DNA of 64,000 bases from an uncultured Oscillospiraceae bacterium (GTDB lineage Bacteria; Bacillota; Clostridia; Oscillospirales; Oscillospiraceae): contig CAKUJN010000001.1 of the NCBI GenBank assembly GCA_934661735.1, positions 1 through 64,000 of the forward strand, read 5' to 3'. The first letter of the stretch is position 1. The number at the start of each line of letters is the position of its first letter. Below the pieces are notes generated by a model. It did not search any database, was not told the DNA's origin, and worked only from the letters and a program-made list of their open reading frames with translations. Positions 20,024 through 27,688 of this stretch are shown one piece after another. The translations under genes and the position numbers were made by a program.

Positions 20024-20797
20024 TCAGATTCGTTCTTGAGAATCGATCCTGGCCTTGATGGCGCGGATTTCGTCCAGCGCCTCAGGGCTGCAATCGTAGG
20101 GAGACAGGCCTCTCCGGTCGGCGTCGATCACGCCGGTGTTGTAGTGGATCATGCCAAGCAGTGCGCTTTCGGGGATGCGGCTGCGGACGAAGGCTTCATC
20201 GGACCCGTCGCGGACCTTGTTCGCCACGACTGAGACGTTCCGGATACCGAGGTCAGCGGCAAGCTTTTTGACCTTTTCATAGGTCTGCACGCTGCGCGCG
20301 CCCGGTTCGATGACGACGATGAAGCGGTCGACCATGCTGGCCGTTCCGCGGCCGAGATGCTCAAGTCCGGCCTCCATGTCCATGACGACGACGTCGTCCT
20401 TCCGGAAAACCAGACTGGACAAAAGCGCCTTGAGCATCACATGCTCGGGACAGACGCATCCGGCGCCGCCGGTATCCACGGTGCCCATGACCAGAAGCTT
20501 TACGCCGTTGACGTCCTTTGCCAGCTTGTCCGGCAGGTCGGAGACCTCGGGATTGAGCTTGTAGAAGCTGTTCATGTCGTTGACGCCGGTGCGTTCCTTT
20601 GCCAGCTGCTTCATCTTGGACACGGGGACGATGGAATTGACCTCATCCTCCGTCAGACCGAGCGCCAGACCCAGATTCGCGTCCGGATCGACGTCAGCGG
20701 CCAGAACGGTCCGGCCCTCGTCGGCGTAAAGCCTTGCCAGTGTGGAGGCCAGCGTCGTTTTGCCGACGCCGCCCTTTCCGGTGATCGCTACTTTCAT
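20024..20797 (-). CDS. cooC: CooC-type nickel-insertion ATPase for CODH/ACS
   Basis: 257 aa, MinD/ParA-like P-loop ATPase. The deviant Walker A GKGGVGKTTLAS (about 8-19), the ADVDPDANLGLALGL segment and the nickel-binding Cys114-x-Cys116 (GAGCVCPEH) identify CooC/AcsF. It loads nickel into CO dehydrogenase or acetyl-CoA synthase at the cost of ATP. It sits between cooS (26-base gap) and acsB (18-base gap), consistent with serving both. Confidence 0.92.
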   Translation of the reverse strand: MKVAITGKGGVGKTTLASTLARLYADEGRTVLAADVDPDANLGLALGLTEDEVNSIVPVSKMKQLAKERTGVNDMNSFYKLNPEVSDLPDKLAKDVNGVKLLVMGTVDTGGAGCVCPEHVMLKALLSSLVFRKDDVVVMDMEAGLEHLGRGTASMVDRFIVVIEPGARSVQTYEKVKKLAADLGIRNVSVVANKVRDGSDEAFVRSRIPESALLGMIHYNTGVIDADRRGLSPYDCSPEALDEIRAIKARIDSQERI

Positions 20798-20823
20798 AGG
20801 GGAAAGACCTTCTTAAATCAAAA

Positions 20824-22722
20824 TCAGATGCCAAGCGCCGCGCGCTTTGCTTCGATGCACTCGATCATCTTGTCGCCGAGCTTGTCGATGTCGGTTTCGA
20901 CGACGAAGTGCGCCTCGACCCACTCCTTGCAGCCGGTCTCGCCCTGAAGCAGCTCGGTGATTTCGCTCGAGCCCTTGGAGTACGGATCGACGCCGAGGAA
21001 CGTGTCAATGCCGGTGGCGACGACGTAGTTGCCGATGGAGACGGCCTTTTCGGACATCCATTCGGGTGCGCAGCCGCACAGCGGAATCTGGGAAATGTTG
21101 ATGCCCCAGTCCTTTGCGATATCGGAGGCCAGGATCATCATACGGGAAATATCAACGCAGGAGCCCATGTGCAGAACGGGCGGAATGCCGACCAGCTCGC
21201 AGACACGGCGCAGACCCTCGCCGCAGTATTCTTTGGCGTCGGGGTCCATCAGACCGGCCTTTGCCGCTGCCTGCGCCGAGCAGCCGGAGAGAATGACGAT
21301 GATGTCGTTCTTCAGCAGCTTCTTCATCAGCTCGATGTGCGCATAGTCGGGACGGACCTTGGGGTTGTTGCAGCCGACCATGGCGACCGCGCCGCGCAGA
21401 ACGCCGGACTTGACAACGTCAACCAGCGGGCGGGTGGTGCCGGTGATATCGACATGGGAGTTGGTGACGCCGTCAAGCTCCTTCTTGATGGCCTCGACCG
21501 AGTAGCCCACGCGAGCCTTGGTCTTGAGCTGGGGAATGTTGACCAGCTCGGGGTTGCGGTTCTTGAAGTTTTCAACCGCCATCTTCACAATCGCCTTTGC
21601 GTTGTCGGCCGCAGTGTCCTCATGGAACTCGATGAAGTCGGAGTCCGGCATGCGGGCGATGGGAGAGGTGGTGATGAACTTGGTATGGAAGCACTTCGAC
21701 AGCGGGCCGAGTGCGGGGAAGATGCACTGCACGTCAACGACGATGGCTTCGCACGCGCCCGTCAGGACGACGTTTTCCTGCTGCAGGAAGTTGCCGGCCA
21801 TGGGAATGCCCTGACGCATGGCGACCTCGTTGCCGGTGCAGCAGACGCCGGCGATGTTGATGCCCTTCGCGCCGACGGACTTGGCAAGCGCGACCATTTC
21901 AGGGTCCTGCGCGTAGAAAACGATCATTTCCGACAGCGACGGGTCGTGGCCGTGGACGATGATGTTGACCATGTCCTTGTCCATGACGCCGATGTTGGCG
22001 GTGGTGTCAACGGGCTTCGGCGTGCCGAACAGAATGTCGGAGAACTCGGTGCCCATCATCGAGCCGCCCCAGCCGTCGGACAGGCCGGCGCGCAGCGCCT
22101 GCTTGATCAGAGCCTCGGGCAGCGACGAGCAGCCCATATGCGTCATGTGCATGGACTGGGAAACCTCGCGGTCAATGGCGCGCGGCTCGATGCCGGCCTT
22201 GTGCCACAGCTCCTGCGTATGCTCGGGCGCGCGCTTGAGATAGCGCTGTACGCCAAAGGGCTTGCCGTATTCCATCAGGCCGGTTTCGGCGACCTCGTGG
22301 GCCAGATCGTAGATATCCTTGCCCTCGGTCTCAATGCCCCATTCGCCGGCGATTTTCTTCAGCTTTTCGGGGTCCTTGACCTGATACGCGCCGCCTTCCT
22401 TCGCCTGATACAGCGTGTGGCAGATCTGACGGCCGTGGTCGGAGTGCGTGGCCGAGCCGCCCGCGGTGAAGCGCAGGTAGTTACGGCCGACGATGCCGTG
22501 AACGTCGCAGCCGCAGATGCCGCGCGGAGACTTCGGGGTGATGCGGCACGGACCCATGGAGCAGATGCGGCAGCAGGTGCCGGCTTCGCCGAAGCCGCAG
22601 TGCGGCGTCTGGTTCTTGACGCGCTGCTGCCAGGAATCGGCGCCGACCTTTTTGCCGGTTTCCAGCAGCTCGTTGGTTGCGGCTTCCATCTGTTCAATTG
22701 TGATTAAGCGTTCCCAATCCAT
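20824..22722 (-). CDS. cooS: Anaerobic carbon monoxide dehydrogenase catalytic subunit
   Basis: 632 aa, usual length. It interconverts CO and CO2 at the Ni-Fe-S C-cluster. Cysteines of the B and D clusters lie in HCGFGEAGTCCRICSMGPCR (about 47-66) and ICGCD. C-cluster ligands are all present: the His in HGHDPSL, then Cys in GVCCTGNE, DVQCIFP, VGCNNPK, LSGCSAQAAAKAG and MGSCVDISRM. Could also be called AcsA because it is co-transcribed with acsB. First gene of the operon, ATG 22722 after AGGAGG (11-base spacing), with a 165-base leader. Confidence 0.96.
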   Translation of the reverse strand: MDWERLITIEQMEAATNELLETGKKVGADSWQQRVKNQTPHCGFGEAGTCCRICSMGPCRITPKSPRGICGCDVHGIVGRNYLRFTAGGSATHSDHGRQICHTLYQAKEGGAYQVKDPEKLKKIAGEWGIETEGKDIYDLAHEVAETGLMEYGKPFGVQRYLKRAPEHTQELWHKAGIEPRAIDREVSQSMHMTHMGCSSLPEALIKQALRAGLSDGWGGSMMGTEFSDILFGTPKPVDTTANIGVMDKDMVNIIVHGHDPSLSEMIVFYAQDPEMVALAKSVGAKGINIAGVCCTGNEVAMRQGIPMAGNFLQQENVVLTGACEAIVVDVQCIFPALGPLSKCFHTKFITTSPIARMPDSDFIEFHEDTAADNAKAIVKMAVENFKNRNPELVNIPQLKTKARVGYSVEAIKKELDGVTNSHVDITGTTRPLVDVVKSGVLRGAVAMVGCNNPKVRPDYAHIELMKKLLKNDIIVILSGCSAQAAAKAGLMDPDAKEYCGEGLRRVCELVGIPPVLHMGSCVDISRMMILASDIAKDWGINISQIPLCGCAPEWMSEKAVSIGNYVVATGIDTFLGVDPYSKGSSEITELLQGETGCKEWVEAHFVVETDIDKLGDKMIECIEAKRAALGI

Positions 22723-22889
22723 TGATGATGTATCCTCCTAAACAATGTTTCTCTTCTTGTTGACGGCGTCCGGAGTACTCCGTCGCCGCGCGGGGCGGGG
22801 CTTGCACGGTCGTCCGACCGGCTGCAAACGGATTCAGGCGGACGCCCGCAAAGGGGCAGAGTACCCCCAGGGCGCACGCTGACACAGTT
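22723..22889 (-). promoter_or_regulatory. Structured leader of cooS (unassigned)
   Basis: About 165 bases between the predicted transcription start and the cooS start. It contains the 12-base palindrome CGGAGTACTCCG (22771-22782) inside a larger GGCGA/CGCC stem, and G/C-rich segments upstream. I could not match it to a known riboswitch class, and no T-tract follows the hairpin. Confidence 0.45.
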
Positions 22890-22895
22890 TACTTC

Positions 22896-22924
22896 ATTCT
22901 AACAAGCGGACGGCGGAATGTCAA
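22896..22924 (-). promoter_or_regulatory. Promoter of cooS-cooC-acsB
   Basis: On the minus strand TTGACA (22924-22919), 17-base spacer, TAGAAT (22901-22896). A near-consensus sigma-A promoter. Confidence 0.75.
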
Positions 22925-22984
22925 CCGGAGCGGGGCGCAAAAAATCGAAGCGCGTAGAAAAACGACAGTAAAAATTGTGAAAAA

Positions 22985-23021
22985 TACCGAACCTCGGAAA
23001 TGGCTCCGAGGTTCGGTAATC
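22985..23021 (-). terminator. Terminator after the 159-aa gene
   Basis: TACCGAACCTCGGA pairs with TCCGAGGTTCGGTA across a short loop, flanked by AAAAA on the left, which is a T-tract on the minus strand. Confidence 0.8.
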
Positions 23022-23024
23022 TGT

Positions 23025-23504
23025 TTATGCCTGCGCCGTCATGGTATCGAGAAAATCAATCAGCGATTCATAGTCCAGCACATGCCAGACCGTAGTGAGA
23101 AAGCCGCGCGAGATGCTGCGGCAGGCGTAGTTGGTGGTGAAGCGCTGCTGCGGCGCGCCGACCGGCAGCCGGATTGCCCCGTCCGGCAGCTCGAGCTTTA
23201 TCTCATAGCGGACATTGGCGTTATTGACCGTGTTGGGTATGTAAATAAATCGGGTGCAGCGCGTCTGCGTCAGCCGGTCGATCAGCGCATCGCGGTCGAT
23301 GTACTCTGTAACATCGAGATACGTGCTGCCGGTATATTTCCAGACGCGTATGGGCGCGTCCCGCGCGCTGCGCAGATCGCGGCCCGTGAGCAGCGGGCGC
23401 GGCTGGAGCTGCCACAGCAGAAAAACAGCCGCCAGCACCAGAAATACAAGCAGGATCGTCAGCTTTTTGTGCCGTATGAAGAAGCGCCCTCCGGATGCGT
23501 TCAT
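23025..23504 (-). CDS. Single-pass membrane protein, unknown function (159 aa)
   Basis: Starts at ATG 23504 after GGAGGGC. A short basic N-terminus (RFFIRHKK) is followed by one hydrophobic helix (LTILLVFLVLAAVFLLW, about 15-31), then a soluble domain of about 125 residues with two cysteines, probably outside the cell. I do not recognise the family. It has its own terminator and is separated from mscS by about 106 bases. Confidence 0.7.
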   Translation of the reverse strand: MNASGGRFFIRHKKLTILLVFLVLAAVFLLWQLQPRPLLTGRDLRSARDAPIRVWKYTGSTYLDVTEYIDRDALIDRLTQTRCTRFIYIPNTVNNANVRYEIKLELPDGAIRLPVGAPQQRFTTNYACRSISRGFLTTVWHVLDYESLIDFLDTMTAQA

Positions 23505-23610
23505 GCGATGCCCTCCGTTTGAATCACAGACGGGAAAACGGCGGATCGGATAGCTTCACATTAACAGAAAACGAAAAAGCTGTCGATTTTTATGAAGAAA
23601 AATTAAGAAA

Positions 23611-24474
23611 TCACCTGTCCATATGCACATTGATGTGCGGATATGTCATCTGAATGCCCGCCTCGTCAAACACACGCTTGACGTTTTCCAGCACGTCGAA
23701 ATAGACCGGCCAGTAGTCGGCGCTGTGCACCAGAAAGCGGAGCGTATATTCGATGCAGCTGTCGGCGTATTTGCTGACGCGGGCAAAAACCGGCTCGTCC
23801 GGCAGAACGCGGTCGTCCTGCGCCGCGCGGCGCAGTGCGGCCTTGACTGTCTCGATATCGGCATCATAGCCCGCCGAAATCGTCAGCACAACGCGGCGGT
23901 TCTCCTCGGACGAGTAATTGGTGATGCTTCCGGCAAGGACCTGGCTGTTCGGGATGCGGATATCCCTGCCGTCAAGAGTGACAAGGCGCGTGTAGAGAAT
24001 GCCGATTTCGCGCACGGTACCCTCCATGCCGCTCACGGCGATATAGTCGCCGACCTTGTACGGCTTTGAGGTCAGGAGCATCACGGCGCTGATCGTATTC
24101 GATAGCGCGTTCTGCACGGAGAGTGAAATGGCAAGGCCCGCAATGCTGAAAATCGCCAGCAGCGACGAGGTGTCCACGCCCAGCGTTCCGGCGATGAGCA
24201 TGATGGCGATGAAAACCAGCACCAGCCGCACCATCGTCCGGATAAAGCCGTGCGCGCTTTTTTCCAGACGCGAGCGTTCAAGAACGCGGCTGGTCAGCCG
24301 CATCAGGATTTTGATGAATACAACGCACACAACCAGCAGAATTGCGGCGGCGATGATTTTTGACAGCGCGTGCGTGCCGAGATATTTGTCCCAGAATGAC
24401 TGCGCGCTGTTTCCGGCGCTCTCCAGCGCCAGACCGATTTCGGAGGCCACGGCGGCGGCTTCATTTTGCGGCAT
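23611..24474 (-). CDS. Small-conductance mechanosensitive channel (MscS family)
   Basis: 287 aa. Three membrane helices (about 38-62, 85-105 and the pore-lining 108-135 with SIAGLAISLSVQNALSN), then the beta domain (KPYKVGDYIAVSGMEGTVREIG, in part) and the C-terminal alpha/beta vestibule. It releases solutes on hypo-osmotic shock. ATG 24474 follows AAGGGAG. It lies 62 bases after ftsH with a perfect hairpin between them. Confidence 0.9.
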   Translation of the reverse strand: MPQNEAAAVASEIGLALESAGNSAQSFWDKYLGTHALSKIIAAAILLVVCVVFIKILMRLTSRVLERSRLEKSAHGFIRTMVRLVLVFIAIMLIAGTLGVDTSSLLAIFSIAGLAISLSVQNALSNTISAVMLLTSKPYKVGDYIAVSGMEGTVREIGILYTRLVTLDGRDIRIPNSQVLAGSITNYSSEENRRVVLTISAGYDADIETVKAALRRAAQDDRVLPDEPVFARVSKYADSCIEYTLRFLVHSADYWPVYFDVLENVKRVFDEAGIQMTYPHINVHMDR

Positions 24475-24496
24475 GAAAACACTCCCTTACATGACG

Positions 24497-24524
24497 CGCT
24501 CCACACGCGTGCGCGTGTGGAGCG
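24497..24524. terminator. Perfect 13-bp hairpin between ftsH and mscS
   Basis: CGCTCCACACGCG pairs with CGCGTGTGGAGCG with a two-base loop centre. No T-tract, so it may be an mRNA-stability or partial termination structure. Confidence 0.5.
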
Positions 24525-24536
24525 GCGGAATTTCTG

Positions 24537-26513
24537 TCAGTCCTGTGCAGGCTCGGCCGGTTCGGACGGCTGCGCCTCCGTATCGGCGGCTTCGCCGGTC
24601 GTTTCGGGAAGCTGCGCCTTGTCGGCGTTGATATAGGCCATCAGCTCGTCGCCGGTGATCGTCTCCTTCTGAAGCAGATACAGCGCGATTTCATCCAGAA
24701 GTCCGCGGTGCTCGGCCAGAATGCGCTTTGCGTCGGCGTAGCATTTTGCCAGCAGCGACTGGATCTCCGCATCTGCGGCGGAGGCCGTGGAGTCGGCGCA
24801 GTTCATCATGGTGCTGCCGTCCAGATACGGGTTGGAGACGGTGGAAAGCGCCATCAGGCCGAACTTGTCGCTCATGCCGTACTGCGTGACCATCTTGCGG
24901 GCCAGATCCGTCGCGCGCTCGATGTCGTTCGACGCGCCGGTGGTCTGAATGCCGAACACGGTCTGCTCGGCTGCACGCCCGCCAAGGAGCGTCTGAAGCT
25001 CGACGATCAATTCTTCTTTACTGGACAGGAACTTTTCCTCCTCGGGCATCTGCATGGTGTAGCCCAGCGCGCCGGAGGTATGCGGGACGATGGTAATCTT
25101 GGAAACGGGCTGCGTGTGCTTTTGCAGCGCGGCGACCAGCGCGTGGCCGACCTCGTGGTACGACACGATGCGCTTTTCCATGTCGGTCAGGACGGTGCCC
25201 TTCTTTTCGGTGCCGGCGATGACCGTTTCAAACGAGGCAAGCAGATCCTGCTGGTTGACGGTCTTGCGGCCCTGACGCACGGCGCGCAGCGCCGCCTCGT
25301 TGACCAGATTCGCAAGGTCCGCGCCCACGGCGCCCGCCGTGACCTGCGCAATCTTGTGCAGGTCCACGTCCTCGGCCAGCTTGATGTTGCGCGTATGCAC
25401 GCGCAGCGTCTGATACCGGCCCTGAAGATTCGGCCGGTCGACGATGATGCGCCGGTCAAAGCGGCCCGCGCGCAAAAGCGCCTTGTCCAGAATTTCGGGC
25501 CGGTTCGTCGCGGCAAGAATGACAACGCCCTTGCTGGAATCGAAGCCGTCGATTTCGGCCAGCAGCTGATTGAGCGTCTGCTCGCGCTCGTCGTTGCCGC
25601 CGAACTTGCTGTCGCGCGTGCGGCCGATGGCGTCGATTTCGTCGATGAAGATGATGGCGGGCGCAACCTTGTTGGCCTCCTGGAACAGGCTTCTCACGCG
25701 GCTTGCGCCGACGCCGACGAACATTTCCACAAAGTCCGAGCCGGAGATTGAGAAGAACGGCACGTTCGCCTCGCCCGCGACGGCCTTGGCCAGCAGGGTT
25801 TTGCCCGTGCCCGGCGAGCCGACCAGAAGCGCGCCCTTCGGCAGCTTTGCGCCGATGGCGGCGTATTTCTGCGGGTTGTGCAGGAAATCTATGATCTCAA
25901 CCAGCGACTCCTTGGCCTCGTCCTGACCGGCCACGTCCGCAAACGTGACGCCGGTCTGCTTTTCCATATAGACCTTGGCCTTGTTTTCACCGATGCCGAA
26001 GCCGCCGATTCCGCCGCCGCCCATCCGCTTGGTCATGCTGCGCATCAGCAGGCTGAACAGCAGATACATCACGGCCACGGGGATGACCCATGAGATGATA
26101 AAGGAGACGATGGGGCTCATTTCCTCGACGATTTCCACCTGGAACTGCGAGCCTCTCGCGCGCAGCTCGTCGGCCAGCGACGTCGTGTCCTGATTGGGAA
26201 GCAGGCCGGTGTAGTACAGCCGCTGCTTTCCGGCGGACTTCTGCGCCTCCTCCTTTGTGGTGATGATCAGGCGGTCCTTCTGGAATTCCACCGACTGAAT
26301 CTCGTCCTTATCCAGCATGTCGAGGAACTCGTCATAGCGGATCTGCGTCAGATACGCGTTTGAGATGGACGCGTAGAGCGAATTGATCAGCAGCACCGCG
26401 ACCAGCGCCGCAACGACCAGCAGGATAATCCGCTTGCCGCGGCGCTCATCGTCGTTGTTCTGGCTGCCGCCGTTCTGGTTGTTCTGGTTTTTCTTTTTTG
26501 GGTCCTGATTCAA
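24537..26513 (-). CDS. ftsH: ATP-dependent zinc metalloprotease FtsH (TTG start)
   Basis: 658 aa. Two membrane helices (about 30-50 and 130-150) flank a small external domain; the AAA domain has [13 protein letters not shown] (Walker A), [14 protein letters not shown] (Walker B) and [17 protein letters not shown] (second region of homology). The zinc site is HEVGHAL (usually HEAGH). It degrades misfolded membrane and short-lived cytosolic proteins. The start must be TTG 26513: a TAG lies two codons upstream in frame and an AGAGGG site precedes it. The C-terminal tail is rich in Glu, Pro and Ala. Confidence 0.95.
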   Translation of the reverse strand: MNQDPKKKNQNNQNGGSQNNDDERRGKRIILLVVAALVAVLLINSLYASISNAYLTQIRYDEFLDMLDKDEIQSVEFQKDRLIITTKEEAQKSAGKQRLYYTGLLPNQDTTSLADELRARGSQFQVEIVEEMSPIVSFIISWVIPVAVMYLLFSLLMRSMTKRMGGGGIGGFGIGENKAKVYMEKQTGVTFADVAGQDEAKESLVEIIDFLHNPQKYAAIGAKLPKGALLVGSPGTGKTLLAKAVAGEANVPFFSISGSDFVEMFVGVGASRVRSLFQEANKVAPAIIFIDEIDAIGRTRDSKFGGNDEREQTLNQLLAEIDGFDSSKGVVILAATNRPEILDKALLRAGRFDRRIIVDRPNLQGRYQTLRVHTRNIKLAEDVDLHKIAQVTAGAVGADLANLVNEAALRAVRQGRKTVNQQDLLASFETVIAGTEKKGTVLTDMEKRIVSYHEVGHALVAALQKHTQPVSKITIVPHTSGALGYTMQMPEEEKFLSSKEELIVELQTLLGGRAAEQTVFGIQTTGASNDIERATDLARKMVTQYGMSDKFGLMALSTVSNPYLDGSTMMNCADSTASAADAEIQSLLAKCYADAKRILAEHRGLLDEIALYLLQKETITGDELMAYINADKAQLPETTGEAADTEAQPSEPAEPAQD

Positions 26514-26656
26514 AATCTATGCACCCTCTTTCTGCAAAAGGTATGGAAAATTCTGCGTTTTGACAGTGGGAACATCTTAGCACACGAAATTAGTTTTTAC
26601 AAGGAGCGGCAATCAAACAAGCGGTAAATTTTCTGTGAATTTCCTTTTTGCAGATG

Positions 26657-26685
26657 TTGTTTCCCCGTGCCGAGTCTGATATAAT
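26657..26685 (+). promoter_or_regulatory. Promoter of the RNA methyltransferase gene
   Basis: TTGTTT (26657-26662), 17 bases, TATAAT (26680-26685), about 100 bases before the start at 26789, in the gap between divergent ftsH and this gene. Confidence 0.75.
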
Positions 26686-26788
26686 ACAGTGCAGAATAGG
26701 TGTAGTGTGCCCGTGCGTCGGCATGACGCGCGGCTGTGCCGAAAAATAAAACGAAACAAATGGCGCGTCCGCGCGCCGGAGAGAAGAA

Positions 26789-27610
26789 ATGAGAGATTAT
26801 CAGAAACGAAACGATTCCGGCCGTCCGGCCGGTGCGCGCCCGCGCGCCCCGCGCGAGCGTGAATATGATGCCGAAACGGCGGAAAACCTGCTGGAGGGGC
26901 GCAACGCCCTGTCCGAGGCGCTGGCCGCAGGCCGTCCGGTGGACAAGGTCTATATCGCCGCCGGCGACACCGACCGCGCGCTGGGGCGGCTGGCAGCGCT
27001 GGCAAAGCAGGCGGGTGCGGTCGTGGTTGAGACCGACCGCCGCAAGCTCGATCAGATGAGCGCCACCGGCGCGCATCAGGGCGTGATTGCCGTGACGGCG
27101 GCGCACAGCTACGCCACGCTGGACGAAATTTTTGCGCGCGCAGACGAAAGCGGCGAGCCGCCGCTGATCGTCATCTGCGACGAGCTGACCGATCCGCACA
27201 ATCTGGGCGCGATTCTGCGTACCGCCGAGTGCGCGGGCGCGCACGGCGTGATCATTCCGAAGCGCCGGAGCGTCGGCCTGACGGCTGTTGTGGGCAAGGC
27301 GTCCGCGGGCGCGGTCGAGTATATGCCGGTTGCGCGCGTCAACAACATTGCCGCGGCAATCAAAGAGCTGAAATCACGCGGTGTATGGGTCTACGGCACG
27401 GCAGCCGACGGCGCGACGCCGCTGTACGGCGCCGACCTCAAGGGCGCGGTGGCCATCGTCATCGGGAACGAGGGCGAGGGCATGAGCCGTCTGGTCGCGG
27501 AAAGCTGTGATTTTAAGGTCAGTATTCCCATGAAGGGACATATCTCCTCGCTCAATGCGTCAGCCGCGGCGGCAATTCTGCTGTACGAGGCGGTCCGTCA
27601 GAGAGGATAA
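26789..27610 (+). CDS. rlmB: 23S rRNA (guanosine-2'-O)-methyltransferase, RlmB/TrmH family
   Basis: 273 aa. A basic, disordered start (RPAGARPRAPRER) precedes the substrate-binding domain (LLEGRNALSEALAAGRPVDK). The SPOUT knot domain shows DELTDPHNLGAILRTAECAG, IGNEGEGMSRLVAESCD and IPMKGHISSLNASAAAAILLY, motifs 1-3 of the SpoU family. It would 2'-O-methylate a ribosomal (or tRNA) guanosine using SAM. Starts behind AGAGAAGA. 78 bases before the P-type-ATPase-like gene, probably co-transcribed. Confidence 0.9.
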   Translation: MRDYQKRNDSGRPAGARPRAPREREYDAETAENLLEGRNALSEALAAGRPVDKVYIAAGDTDRALGRLAALAKQAGAVVVETDRRKLDQMSATGAHQGVIAVTAAHSYATLDEIFARADESGEPPLIVICDELTDPHNLGAILRTAECAGAHGVIIPKRRSVGLTAVVGKASAGAVEYMPVARVNNIAAAIKELKSRGVWVYGTAADGATPLYGADLKGAVAIVIGNEGEGMSRLVAESCDFKVSIPMKGHISSLNASAAAAILLYEAVRQRG

Positions 27611-27688
27611 GTAAGAGAAAAGCAACGAAAGAGACAGTGCGCCGTGCGCGCGGATTGTGGACTAGGAGCCTGGGATCAGGGAGCTGCT

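Noticed and set aside
17897-20233. 778-codon open frame on the plus strand opposite acsB and cooC
   Set aside because: It mirrors acsB/cooC codon structure (GC-rich third positions make the opposite strand open), has no ribosome site and no recognisable domain.
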